From positions 1 through 32,731 of the forward strand of contig JAUNQH010000024.1 of NCBI GenBank assembly GCA_030536295.1: a stretch of 32,731 bases of DNA, read 5' to 3'. Numbering within the stretch: the stretch's first letter is position 1; every line of letters begins with the position of its first letter. This document shows positions 18,156 through 25,755 of this stretch, piece after piece. The DNA comes from Clostridia bacterium. Lineage in GTDB: Bacteria; Bacillota; Clostridia; Christensenellales; Aristaeellaceae. The notes below the pieces were generated by a model, which did not search any database, had not been told where the DNA came from, and was given only the letters and a program-made list of their open reading frames with translations. The translations under genes were made by a program, and so were the position numbers.

Positions 18156-18686
18156 ATGGGAAGACCAATTATCAAAAAGGCATGTATACAGACGGAGCGG
18201 CTGGTCCTGCAACCCTTCAGACCGGAGGACCGGGAGCGGCTGGTGGAGATGATGCAGGATCCGGAGATCACGAAGACCTTTATGGTGCCGGATTATCCGA
18301 AGACGCGGCAGTTTTATGAACTGGCGGACAAGCTGATCTCCTTCAGCCGGATCGAAGACACGACCCATCTGGAGTACGGCATATATCTGGATGACCGGAT
18401 GATCGGGTTTGTGAATGACTGCGGGTTTGATGACAGCGCCCTGGAAGTGGGCTATGTGATCGATCCGGCCTACAAGGGCCGCGGCTATGCCACGGAAGCC
18501 CTGAAGGCGGTGATCGGCGAACTGCGTGAAATGGGCTTCCGGAAGGTGCTGGCGGGTTTCTTTGAAGGAAACACCGGCAGCCGCAGGGTGATGGAAAAAT
18601 GCGGCATGCATCTGAACGGAAATGTGGATGAGGAAGAGTACCGCGGTCAGACGCTGACCTGCTATGAGTGCGAAATGGAACTGTGA
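18156..18686 (+). CDS. GNAT-family N-acetyltransferase (RimJ/RimL type)
   Basis: A 176-residue cytoplasmic enzyme of usual family length. ETERLVL-like TERLVLQPF at 13-21 is typical of the RimJ/RimL group; motif A, with the acetyl-CoA pyrophosphate loop KGRGYA, is at 107-112, and NTGSRRVMEKCGM at 139-151 is the usual C-terminal motif. It transfers acetyl from acetyl-CoA to an amine; the substrate (protein N-terminus, small molecule, antibiotic) cannot be told. GGAGG lies 6 nt before the ATG. It is 64 bp after the surface-protein gene and 70 bp before the PreA-like gene, all on the plus strand without an obvious terminator, so partial co-transcription is possible. Confidence 0.88.
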   Translation: MGRPIIKKACIQTERLVLQPFRPEDRERLVEMMQDPEITKTFMVPDYPKTRQFYELADKLISFSRIEDTTHLEYGIYLDDRMIGFVNDCGFDDSALEVGYVIDPAYKGRGYATEALKAVIGELREMGFRKVLAGFFEGNTGSRRVMEKCGMHLNGNVDEEEYRGQTLTCYECEMEL

Positions 18687-18756
18687 AAGGATCTCACGGC
18701 AAGGTCATCAATAAGTGAACGGATGAAGCAATACGCCGGGAAGGAGAACGTGAACG

Positions 18757-20325
18757 ATGGTTGTTATGGACGAACAGAACCCGATCAGCCGCGGCAACGA
18801 TATGATCGACTGGAACCTGAGGCACGAGGTACGCAAATGCCTGCTGTGCGCGGATGCCCCGTGCGCGTCCGCATGCGGGCGGCAATTGGGACCGGACAGA
18901 CGGATCCGCGCGCTTTATTTCCAGAATATCTACAGCGCGTGCACCGGTCTGCCGGAGGATGCCTGCGTGAACTGCGATGCCCCCTGCGAAAAGGCCTGTG
19001 TTCTCGCGCCGCTGGGTGACAGCACCGCCGTGCGGATCCGCAGCCTGATGCAGTCCGCCGCCGCGATCTATGCCGCAAAAAAGGATCATGCCATTACAGT
19101 GTTTGAACCGGACCTGACGCTGGACATCTGCGGGGTGAAGCTGGAGAATCCCTTCCTTCTTTCATCCTCTGTCGTCGCGAGCAATTATGAAATGGTCGCG
19201 AAGGCGTTTGAAGCGGGCTGGGCGGGCATGTGCTACAAGACCGTCTGCACCTTTGACCAGCATGAGGCGTCCCCAAGATTTTCCGCGCTGCGGAACACGC
19301 CGGAATCCTTTTTCGGTTTCAAGAATATCGAACAGCTGTCCGACCATTCCGTGGAAGAGAACATGGAGATCTTCCGCAGACTGAAGGAAAAATATCCGAC
19401 CAAGGTGATCATAGCCTCCATCATGGGGCGGAACGAAGCTGAATGGACCTATCTGGCATCCCGGTGCCAGGAGGCCGGGGCGGACGTGATCGAGCTGAAC
19501 TTCTCCTGCCCGAATATGGAGGACAGCGAACTCGGCGTGACCATCGGCCAGTCGGAAGAACTCATTGAACGGTTTACCGCGGCGGCAAGAAAGGGCTGCA
19601 CGATCCCGCTGCTGGCAAAGATGACGCCCAATATCACGGACATGGTGCCCATGGCCGCGGCAGCGAGAAGAGGCGGCGCGGACGGCATCGCGGCGATCAA
19701 CACCATCAAGAGCATCACGGGTGTCGAGATCGATTCCATGAGTCCGGAACCCAATGTTTCCGGAAGGTCCGCGGTCGGCGGCTATTCGGGGGAGGCGGTG
19801 AAGCCCATCGCGCTGCGCTTCATTTCCGACCTGGCGAACGCGAAAGAGCTTGCCGGCTGCCATATCTCCGGCATGGGCGGCATTGAAAACTGGTATTCAG
19901 CCATGGAATTCCTGCTGCTGGGTGCCGGCAGCCTTCAGATCACGACGGCGGTGATGCAGTACGGCTACCGGATCATTGATGATCTGCTGGGCGGGCTGCG
20001 CGGCTATATGGTGGAGCACGGGATCCGGAACCTGTATCAGATCAAAGGCGGCGCGGTCAGAGCGGTCGTCGGGCTGGATGACCTGGAGCGGGATACGGTG
20101 CTTTTCCCGAAATTCAACTATGAGAAGTGCATCGGCTGCGGCCGCTGCGCGATCTCCTGCTATGACGGCGGACATCAGGCGATCACCTTTGACGCGGTGA
20201 CGCGCAGACCCGTGCTGAACGGCGCCAGGTGCGTAGGCTGCCACCTGTGCAGGCTTGTCTGCTCCGCGGGCGCGATCGGCGCGGCGGAAAAACGGATCCG
20301 CAGGGAACCGAACCATAAACAGTAA
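18757..20325 (+). CDS. preA: PreA-like dihydropyrimidine dehydrogenase subunit with extra N-terminal Fe-S region
   Basis: A 522-residue iron-sulfur flavoprotein. Residues 28-40 (CLLCADAPCASAC) and 70-81 (CVNCDAPCEKAC) form two Cys clusters like those at the N-terminus of PreT/GltD-type proteins (Fer4_20). Residues about 118-440 are a dihydroorotate-dehydrogenase-like FMN barrel: ELNFSCPN at 246-253, AKMTPNITD at 287-295, GGYSGEAVKPIALRF at 341-355, and GMGGIE at 372-377. The C-terminus has two ferredoxin clusters, CIGCGRCAISC (458-468) and CVGCHLCRLVC (492-502). PreA works with the FAD/NAD(H) subunit PreT to reduce or oxidise uracil and thymine; no PreT gene is in the window. AAGGAG lies 10 nt before the ATG. 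A strong terminator follows at once. The PreA assignment is solid; pyrimidine specificity is inferred. Confidence 0.88.
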   Translation: MVVMDEQNPISRGNDMIDWNLRHEVRKCLLCADAPCASACGRQLGPDRRIRALYFQNIYSACTGLPEDACVNCDAPCEKACVLAPLGDSTAVRIRSLMQSAAAIYAAKKDHAITVFEPDLTLDICGVKLENPFLLSSSVVASNYEMVAKAFEAGWAGMCYKTVCTFDQHEASPRFSALRNTPESFFGFKNIEQLSDHSVEENMEIFRRLKEKYPTKVIIASIMGRNEAEWTYLASRCQEAGADVIELNFSCPNMEDSELGVTIGQSEELIERFTAAARKGCTIPLLAKMTPNITDMVPMAAAARRGGADGIAAINTIKSITGVEIDSMSPEPNVSGRSAVGGYSGEAVKPIALRFISDLANAKELAGCHISGMGGIENWYSAMEFLLLGAGSLQITTAVMQYGYRIIDDLLGGLRGYMVEHGIRNLYQIKGGAVRAVVGLDDLERDTVLFPKFNYEKCIGCGRCAISCYDGGHQAITFDAVTRRPVLNGARCVGCHLCRLVCSAGAIGAAEKRIRREPNHKQ

Positions 20326-20328
20326 GAG

Positions 20329-20358
20329 ACCGGCGGGATCACTGTCCCGCCGGTTTTT
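20329..20358 (+). terminator. Strong intrinsic terminator after the PreA-like gene
   Basis: ACCGGCGGGA pairs perfectly with TCCCGCCGGT around a 6-nt loop and is followed by five T. It begins 4 bp after the PreA stop and its T tract touches the stop codon of the convergent AraC gene (20358). A second T run follows at 20365. On the minus strand there is no T tract. Confidence 0.9.
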
Positions 20359-21239
20359 CAGCGCTTTTTTACGGGGATCCAGATCCGGCACTTCTGATCC
20401 GGACCGGGTGTCTCTTCCGGAGAATACCATTCGATGTTGTAACGGCCGGCGATCTCATACTCGCTGTTGCCGGGAAGCCATTCCTTCCAGATGGCGGTGT
20501 TGGTCTGCTGCAGCGTTTTCATGGTGCAGTCAAATACGGCCCAGTCTCCCGCGGGGATCTCCCGAACAGCCATGCCTTCGGGCACATCTCCGCCCGTGTA
20601 ATAGCCGGCGATCATGTAGCGGAAGCGGTCCGGCTCCGGAAGATCATCGATGCAGACACCGAATTCACCGATGTGATGAGCGGCAACATACTGCTCCGTT
20701 TCCCCTTCGGGCGCTTCGCCCTTCATCAGATGGGAAGCGTATTTTTCAATGGTCTCATCCCAAAACTTCGGAATCGTCTGATAGGAATCCGAACCCGAGA
20801 AGATCCCGGTGAACCCGACCACACTGAATTTCTCTTTCTTTTCAATACTGAACTTCATGCTTTCTCCTCCTTCGACTGTGACGATGATGTTCAGCCGGCT
20901 GAACGTGCGGATGCTGCCCCCTGATCTCCGGACATCAAGCGGCGAGACCCCGTGGAAACGGATGAAAGCCTTATCGAAGCCCGCCTGGCTGTCATAGCCG
21001 TATTTGCCGGCCAGACCGATCACCGGGGTATCGGTATGGATGAGCTCGGTCGCCGCCAGATAGAGCTTCCTGTTCCGCATATACTCGCCCAGTGTGAAAC
21101 CGGTCATGATCTGAAAACCGCGCTGCAGATACATGGCGGACATGTGCACATGATCCGCCACTTCCTGCGGACTGCGGATCTCCAGCAGGTGCTCTTCCAT
21201 AAAGTTGACCGATTCCTTCAGACAGGAAAGCCATTCCAT
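20358..21239 (-). CDS. AraC-family regulator with GyrI-like ligand-binding domain (Rob type)
   Basis: A 293-residue cytoplasmic transcription factor. Residues 1-108 carry the two helix-turn-helix motifs of AraC/XylS (SPQEVADHVHMSAMYLQRGF, then PVIGLAGKYGYDSQAGFDKAF). Residues 128-293 are a GyrI-like/AraC_E_bind domain, with VVGFTG near its start and the typical W...SEYEIAG...IEWYSP near its end. Such regulators sense hydrophobic drugs or metabolites and often activate efflux. The start is uncertain: a GGAGG directly abuts the ATG at 21251, so the Met at 21239 (12 nt spacing, and the usual MEW family start) is preferred. An internal Met at 20858 has a much better ribosome binding site (separate entry). 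Target genes are unknown. Confidence 0.82.
   Translation of the reverse strand: MEWLSCLKESVNFMEEHLLEIRSPQEVADHVHMSAMYLQRGFQIMTGFTLGEYMRNRKLYLAATELIHTDTPVIGLAGKYGYDSQAGFDKAFIRFHGVSPLDVRRSGGSIRTFSRLNIIVTVEGGESMKFSIEKKEKFSVVGFTGIFSGSDSYQTIPKFWDETIEKYASHLMKGEAPEGETEQYVAAHHIGEFGVCIDDLPEPDRFRYMIAGYYTGGDVPEGMAVREIPAGDWAVFDCTMKTLQQTNTAIWKEWLPGNSEYEIAGRYNIEWYSPEETPGPDQKCRIWIPVKKR
20856..20872 (-). promoter_or_regulatory. Internal ribosome binding site and start codon for a free ligand domain
   Basis: Inside the AraC gene, AAGGAGG (20872-20866) lies exactly 7 nt before an in-frame ATG (20858-20856). Starting there would give a 166-residue protein consisting only of the GyrI-like ligand-binding domain (MKFSIEKKEKFSVVGF...). 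It is the best Shine-Dalgarno match of this gene, better placed than the one at the full-length start. Confidence 0.55.
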
Positions 21240-21396
21240 TGCTTCTTTCATCCTCCGTTCGTTCAGGTGCTGCTGACATGAAGCAGTATATCCTTCTTTT
21301 GCCGGGCGCGCTTTTCCTGCAGAAAACACTTTTGTCCGGATCCGTGATGCGGATGGAACACATGGCCGGTTCACCGGCATGACGCGGTATGGACGC

Positions 21397-21438
21397 AAAA
21401 GGACCGGGGACAGCGTATTGCACTGTTCCCGGTCCTTT
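21397..21438 (-). terminator. Intrinsic terminator after the C_GCAxxG_C_C gene
   Basis: On the minus strand AAAGGACCGGGaACAG pairs with CTGTcCCCGGTCCTTT, followed by TTG; the hairpin starts about 12 bp after the stop codon at 21450. The flanking A and T runs make it usable in both directions. It separates the redox-protein gene from the AraC gene, which lies downstream on the same strand. The remaining 157 bp up to the AraC start hold no gene; a lone TATACT box is present at 21290-21285. Confidence 0.8.
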
Positions 21439-21449
21439 GAGCGATGTGC

Positions 21450-21938
21450 TCAGTTCTGCGCGTTTCCGGCAAGGATCGCGTCCGCTTCCAGCAGCAGGCG
21501 GGTGAGGGTCACCGCGCCGCGGCGGTAGATGTCCTCGCAGCCCACGGCCGCGCCGTATTTAGCCACCTCCGGCGGCTTGATCTCGCGGCAGTAAATGAAC
21601 CCTGTTTCCTCACGGAACCGGCGGATCCATTCGGAGACCAGTGTGCGGACATTCTGTTCGGACTGCAGGGGATGCATCCGCGCGTAGAGGTACGAGATCA
21701 GCATGATGCCGGCTTCAATGATGCCGCAGCGGTCTCCCGTTCCGCCGCCGCCGCCGAAGAAGCCGCAGGCGCTGCGGATCACATCCGCGGACAACGGAAT
21801 GCCCAGTGCTTCCGGTATGGCACGGATGGTGGCCTCCGGGCAATGGAAGCCTTTCCGCTTGTATTCCACGGCCAGCTGACCGGCCTTCGCGATGATCTCC
21901 TCAGGATCCAGGTTGCTCTTTGTTCCGTAAACCGCCAT
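21450..21938 (-). CDS. C_GCAxxG_C_C family redox-active protein
   Basis: A 162-residue cytoplasmic protein. It has the spaced cysteines of this family: Cys33 (FHCPEA), Cys58 in SACGFFGGGGG (the GCAxxG-like site), Cys71 (DRCG), Cys117 and Cys134 (VGCEDI). The GGG-rich loop followed by an IIEAGIM helix is typical. Family members are thought to be redox-active or metal-binding and are often found near oxidoreductases; a precise function is unknown. The ATG at 21938 has GGGAG 8 nt upstream, so the GTG at 21947 is not needed. It has its own promoter and terminator and so forms a single-gene transcription unit. Confidence 0.85.
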   Translation of the reverse strand: MAVYGTKSNLDPEEIIAKAGQLAVEYKRKGFHCPEATIRAIPEALGIPLSADVIRSACGFFGGGGGTGDRCGIIEAGIMLISYLYARMHPLQSEQNVRTLVSEWIRRFREETGFIYCREIKPPEVAKYGAAVGCEDIYRRGAVTLTRLLLEADAILAGNAQN

Positions 21939-21969
21939 ACCGATCACTCCCGATATTCTTTATATGCAT

Positions 21970-21997
21970 ATTGTAACACCGCGGCGGAAAGAATCAA
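21970..21997 (-). promoter_or_regulatory. Promoter of the C_GCAxxG_C_C gene
   Basis: On the minus strand TTGATT (21997-21992) and TACAAT (21975-21970) are separated by 16 bp. The -10 box ends about 31 bp before the start codon, and the DNA around it is AT-rich. Confidence 0.65.
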
Positions 21998-22022
21998 CCC
22001 GGTATCTGCGGTAAGACGGTAT

Positions 22023-22080
22023 AAAAAAACGCACCCCGGTTCTGCGATCCGCCGTTGTATGCGGACGGAGACCGGGGTGC
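22023..22080 (-). terminator. Strong intrinsic terminator of the Gld-type ABC operon
   Basis: On the minus strand GCACCCCGGT (22080-22071) pairs perfectly with ACCGGGGTGC (22040-22031); inside it TCCGC and GCGGA form a second stem. Seven T follow at 22029-22023. It begins 23 bp after the DUF4340 stop and isolates the operon from the C_GCAxxG promoter. Confidence 0.92.
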
Positions 22081-22103
22081 GGCCCTGATCTTTCGTGTGG
22101 TTT

Positions 22104-23450
22104 TTACTTCAATTGCTTCAGCATGCGGATGAGTTTATCGATCTTGTCCGCCGACACGGTGTATGACGCGCCGCCGTTCAGGGAAGCCTGATAGCTGTCC
22201 GCGTCATATTCGCGCACGGACAATTCCGCGCTGATGCCGTGTTTATTCGTTACGCTGATCAGAAGCACTTCGGCACCTTCCTTTTCAGCGGCGGATCCGG
22301 TCGCGGTCACAGTGAGCAGCTGCTTCCACACGGTTTCATCATCCTCTGTCGGATCCGGCAAAGCTTCGGAACCATCTGTTTCCGTGCTTTCCGCTTCATC
22401 CGCGGCCGGGCGCTGATCGATCGTCTGCAGATCGTAAACCGTTCCTCCGGCAGTCAGCCGCGCCGCCTGTACATCATCATAGGGCAGGGTCAGCAGGGAG
22501 TCCTCTGCCGACAGACCGGCAGCGGTGGCAGCCATGACTTCCGAAAGACTGTCCGCCGCGATGGTATAAACGATCCCGGATCCCGGCAGGCGCGCGTAGA
22601 AGCTGCCGTTATCATTTGCCGTGCCGATCAGCAGTGTCAGAACGGCTGTGTCTCCGCTGTAAAGACTGACAGTTTCGGCGTTGTCCGCAAGCATCATATT
22701 GCTGAGATCGTCTTCCGACGCGGAAGCGGTGACCAGTTCCTCCCAGCTGACGGCCCGGATCTCGCTGATCAGGCTTTCGACCGCGGTGTTGTCCAGCGCG
22801 GTTCCGTCTGCCGTGTACCAGTGCTGATCCGTGTTGATCGTCCGGCTGACCTCTTCATAGACCGCGTCCAGACCGGCCATGGTGATACGCGTCACATTTT
22901 CTGCCGCGGGGATGGTCTCCATAACGGCCAGGCTGTTCAGCGTTTTGCCGAAAACGGTATCCAGCGGATCGCTGACGATATAGACCGTGCTGTCTCCGGA
23001 CATGCTGACATAGTAGCCGTCCGCGAAGGCGGTGATATCGCCCTGGCTGTATTGTACAGTGCTTCCGTCCGACCATTCGGCAGTTACGGCGAATGACGGC
23101 TCTGCAAGACCGTAATAGGAGAGGTCTGTCACATCGCTGATGCTGCGCTCCGCGGTCAGGCTGATCAGACTGTCGGCCATGCTGTTCAGCGTTGTTGCAT
23201 TTGCCGGGAAGGCGCTGTCCGCGTCATAGTGCCAGCCCGCGTCATCTTTGGTGAAGCGGATCGAACCGTCTTCCGCTGTCCAGGACAAAGCGGTCAGTTC
23301 TTCAGCCGCGCGCGCGTTCAGCACGACGGTCTCCTTGCTTTCAACGGATACTTCGGCAGCCTGTTCGGACAGATGTGTGACGAGCATATAGCCCCCGATG
23401 CAGGCGGCCAGCAAACAGAGCAGAATGACTGATTTCAATGAGCGTTTCAA
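22104..23450 (-). CDS. DUF4340 domain-containing membrane-anchored protein
   Basis: A 448-residue protein with one N-terminal hydrophobic segment (about residues 8-26; it contains LAAC, so a lipoprotein cannot be excluded) and a large extracytoplasmic part made of two DUF4340-like beta-rich halves (about 55-245 and 250-445). An acidic low-complexity linker lies at about 345-370. DUF4340 proteins regularly follow GldG-like proteins in ABC operons; their job is unknown. The start overlaps the GldG-like stop by 4 bp (ATGA), so translation is coupled. It is the last gene of the operon, followed by a strong terminator. Confidence 0.85.
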   Translation of the reverse strand: MKRSLKSVILLCLLAACIGGYMLVTHLSEQAAEVSVESKETVVLNARAAEELTALSWTAEDGSIRFTKDDAGWHYDADSAFPANATTLNSMADSLISLTAERSISDVTDLSYYGLAEPSFAVTAEWSDGSTVQYSQGDITAFADGYYVSMSGDSTVYIVSDPLDTVFGKTLNSLAVMETIPAAENVTRITMAGLDAVYEEVSRTINTDQHWYTADGTALDNTAVESLISEIRAVSWEELVTASASEDDLSNMMLADNAETVSLYSGDTAVLTLLIGTANDNGSFYARLPGSGIVYTIAADSLSEVMAATAAGLSAEDSLLTLPYDDVQAARLTAGGTVYDLQTIDQRPAADEAESTETDGSEALPDPTEDDETVWKQLLTVTATGSAAEKEGAEVLLISVTNKHGISAELSVREYDADSYQASLNGGASYTVSADKIDKLIRMLKQLK

Positions 23451-24892
23451 CGGCGTTTCCTCCTTATCCGGATAATGAAACCGAATGCAGACAGCAAGAC
23501 GGGAATGATGCCGATCAGAACGATGCTCCAGAACGAGGACTCCGCGTCCGGCACGGTCAGCGTTTCACCGTCCAGTGATTTCGCCCGGATGGAGATGCTC
23601 TCCGTCTGATCGCCCATCCAGTTCAGACCGTTCAGATAAAGATCGCTGTTCGCTCCGGATACGACCTGATCGATCCCCTGTTCCAGGAAACCGTCAGAAG
23701 AGACCCACAACAGCTTGCCGTCGCCCTTTTCGGATACAGCGGCGACATGGAAGGGACCGTCGGTATCCCCGTCTTCCCTGGATGTCGTTGTCATATTCAG
23801 CGCGGCTGCTTTGGCATAGGAAGAATCTGAGGTGTTCAGCAGCCATGTCACCTCGGCGCCGCTGCCCGCGTATTCCGTGATGCTTTGCGATAACGGTGCC
23901 AGGATATAATAACCGCCGTCAATGATGGCATCTGTGATCTCATGACTCTGGATATCCGGCAGCAGATAATGCGGATACCTCGGGTAGTGCATCTGACTGT
24001 CCGCTTCGATCACGATACCTTCATCGAGTGTCATACCCATGGACTGAACGACACTCAGCAGATTCGGGATCTTATCAGGACTCATGTATCCGGTGGTCAG
24101 GGCAATGCTGCCGCCGCTTGCCAGCCAGTCTGTCAGAAGCTTTGCTTCATCTTCGTTGATGTCGGACGCGGGGATGTTGATGATGATCGCGGTGGCGTCT
24201 TCCGGTATGCTTTCGGCCGTCATCAGGGAAAGCGAATCGACCTCCATGTTGTCAAGCGCCATTGCCTCAGTGATGTAGGACGGCAGCTCGCTTTCACCAT
24301 GGCCGGTGAGCGTATATGCCTTGGGCAGATCATCCGAGGATACATAATGGATCGCGTTCGTCAGGGCATTTTCCCCGTTGAATGTCGTGGTCGTTGTATA
24401 GCTGTAGGAATAGTAGTCCATTTCATAGTCGGTCACGTAGATCTCATCGTAGCCGACCAGACGGTAACGTCCCCCGCAGTCGACCAGAACGCTGTTCTCG
24501 TACAGACGCGATATGGAAAGTTCATACCCCTGCAGGAATGTCGGCCGGGTATTGGGGTCCACACAGGTGACCCTGATATGGCCGGACAGGTCCGCGTAAC
24601 GGTTCAGCAGGCGGAGGATCGTATCGTCTTCATAACCGGTCGAGGCAAGCAGATACAGATCGACATCCTTGCTGACGGATGACGCGATCCGCTTAGACTG
24701 TTCCGAGAGGGTAAAGATCGAACCGCTTGTCAGATCCAGCTGTGTCGCGCTGTCCGGCAGAGTGTTCACCATCATATTTGCAAGGATGGCTATAACGATG
24801 ACGATGATCGCGGCAAAGGCAGAGTAGCTGCCCGCGCGGAAACGGCTGCCGAACAGTTTCCGCAGACCGTTTCTTTCCTTGTTTTCACTCAT
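23447..24892 (-). CDS. GldG-like ABC-system auxiliary protein
   Basis: A 481-residue membrane protein with a basic N-terminus, a transmembrane segment at about 25-45, a long external region and a second transmembrane segment near the C-terminus (about 455-475) followed by an RIRRKRR tail. The external part matches the GldG/ABC_transp_aux family: LDLTSGSIFTLSEQS after the first membrane segment, VDPNTRPTF, and AIIINIPASDINEDEAKLL with TDWLASGGSIALTTG in the Rossmann-like half. In Bacteroidetes GldAFG supports gliding; in Bacillota the role is unknown. The ATG at 24892 overlaps the permease stop by 4 bp (ATGA) and has GGAGG 8 nt upstream, so it is preferred over GTG at 24901. Confidence 0.85.
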   Translation of the reverse strand: MSENKERNGLRKLFGSRFRAGSYSAFAAIIVIVIAILANMMVNTLPDSATQLDLTSGSIFTLSEQSKRIASSVSKDVDLYLLASTGYEDDTILRLLNRYADLSGHIRVTCVDPNTRPTFLQGYELSISRLYENSVLVDCGGRYRLVGYDEIYVTDYEMDYYSYSYTTTTTFNGENALTNAIHYVSSDDLPKAYTLTGHGESELPSYITEAMALDNMEVDSLSLMTAESIPEDATAIIINIPASDINEDEAKLLTDWLASGGSIALTTGYMSPDKIPNLLSVVQSMGMTLDEGIVIEADSQMHYPRYPHYLLPDIQSHEITDAIIDGGYYILAPLSQSITEYAGSGAEVTWLLNTSDSSYAKAAALNMTTTSREDGDTDGPFHVAAVSEKGDGKLLWVSSDGFLEQGIDQVVSGANSDLYLNGLNWMGDQTESISIRAKSLDGETLTVPDAESSFWSIVLIGIIPVLLSAFGFIIRIRRKRR

Positions 24893-25755
24893 TCGCTCCA
24901 CCTCCGTTTCTCCATGCTCTGCACTGTCAGGAACAGAAATACGGCAATGACGGACAGATAGTAGACGATCGCGGTCAGATCAAACACGCCGCCGACAAAG
25001 GTCTCAAACCGCTCAAATACGCTGACGGCGTTCATCATTTCGGGAAACAGGCCCGAGAATACATCCGGATCCGCGGCATGCCATGCAAACAGTGCCGTTA
25101 CGGCGGCCGCGCCGACGCCGATGGAAATGATCGGATTTTTGGTCAGGATCTGCAGTATGACCGCGAAGATCAGTGCCAGAACACACAGGGCGATGAGTGA
25201 GGCTGAAGAATCTGTGGAAACAAAGCTTGCCAGTCCGCTCATGAAATACAGGAGCAGCATCGCCAGCAGCGTGATGATCGCGGCGGCTACCTGGCTTTCG
25301 GTGATGGATGAAATGAACAGACCGATCGCCAGAAGGCTCGCTCCGAGCAGGAAAAACGCGAACAGGGCACCGTAGGCGTTTGCAAAGGAGATCGTGCCCC
25401 AGCGGGAAAGAAGCAGCGGATAAAGGCTCATAATGCCCACGGGCAGCAGCAGTACACACAGCATGCCCAGATACTTGCCGATGACGACGGCACTCAGACG
25501 GACCGGCAGCGCGTACAGCAGCTGGTCCGTCTTTTGCTTCCGCTCTTCGGCGAGTGAACGCATGGAGATGATCGGTACGGCGATCAGATAGATGAAACTG
25601 ATGGCATCCAGCACATACTCAAAATTATTGCAGTAGCCGCTGAGATTGTATGCCATTGTATAGATACCGGCGAAAACAAGCAGGAACGCCGCCAGCAGAT
25701 AGCCGAGCACACCTTTGAAGTATGAGCCGAGCTCCCTGCGCAATACCGCGATCAT
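24889..25755 (-). CDS. ABC-2 type permease (GldF-like)
   Basis: A 288-residue integral membrane protein with about six hydrophobic segments (roughly 17-38, 51-66, 95-115, 130-155, 160-200 and 262-282). RSLAEERKQKTDQLLYALPV at 66-85 is the characteristic loop of ABC-2/GldF permeases. It should form the membrane channel for the ATPase encoded just upstream. The start overlaps the ATPase stop by 4 bp and the stop overlaps the GldG-like start by 4 bp, so all three are translationally coupled. The substrate is unknown. Confidence 0.87.
   Translation of the reverse strand: MIAVLRRELGSYFKGVLGYLLAAFLLVFAGIYTMAYNLSGYCNNFEYVLDAISFIYLIAVPIISMRSLAEERKQKTDQLLYALPVRLSAVVIGKYLGMLCVLLLPVGIMSLYPLLLSRWGTISFANAYGALFAFFLLGASLLAIGLFISSITESQVAAAIITLLAMLLLYFMSGLASFVSTDSSASLIALCVLALIFAVILQILTKNPIISIGVGAAAVTALFAWHAADPDVFSGLFPEMMNAVSVFERFETFVGGVFDLTAIVYYLSVIAVFLFLTVQSMEKRRWSE

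Noticed and set aside
21240-21398. Longer N-terminus for the AraC regulator (from 21398)
   Set aside because: The extra 53 residues are low in family similarity and overlap the terminator of the upstream gene; the AraC fold starts at MEWLSC.
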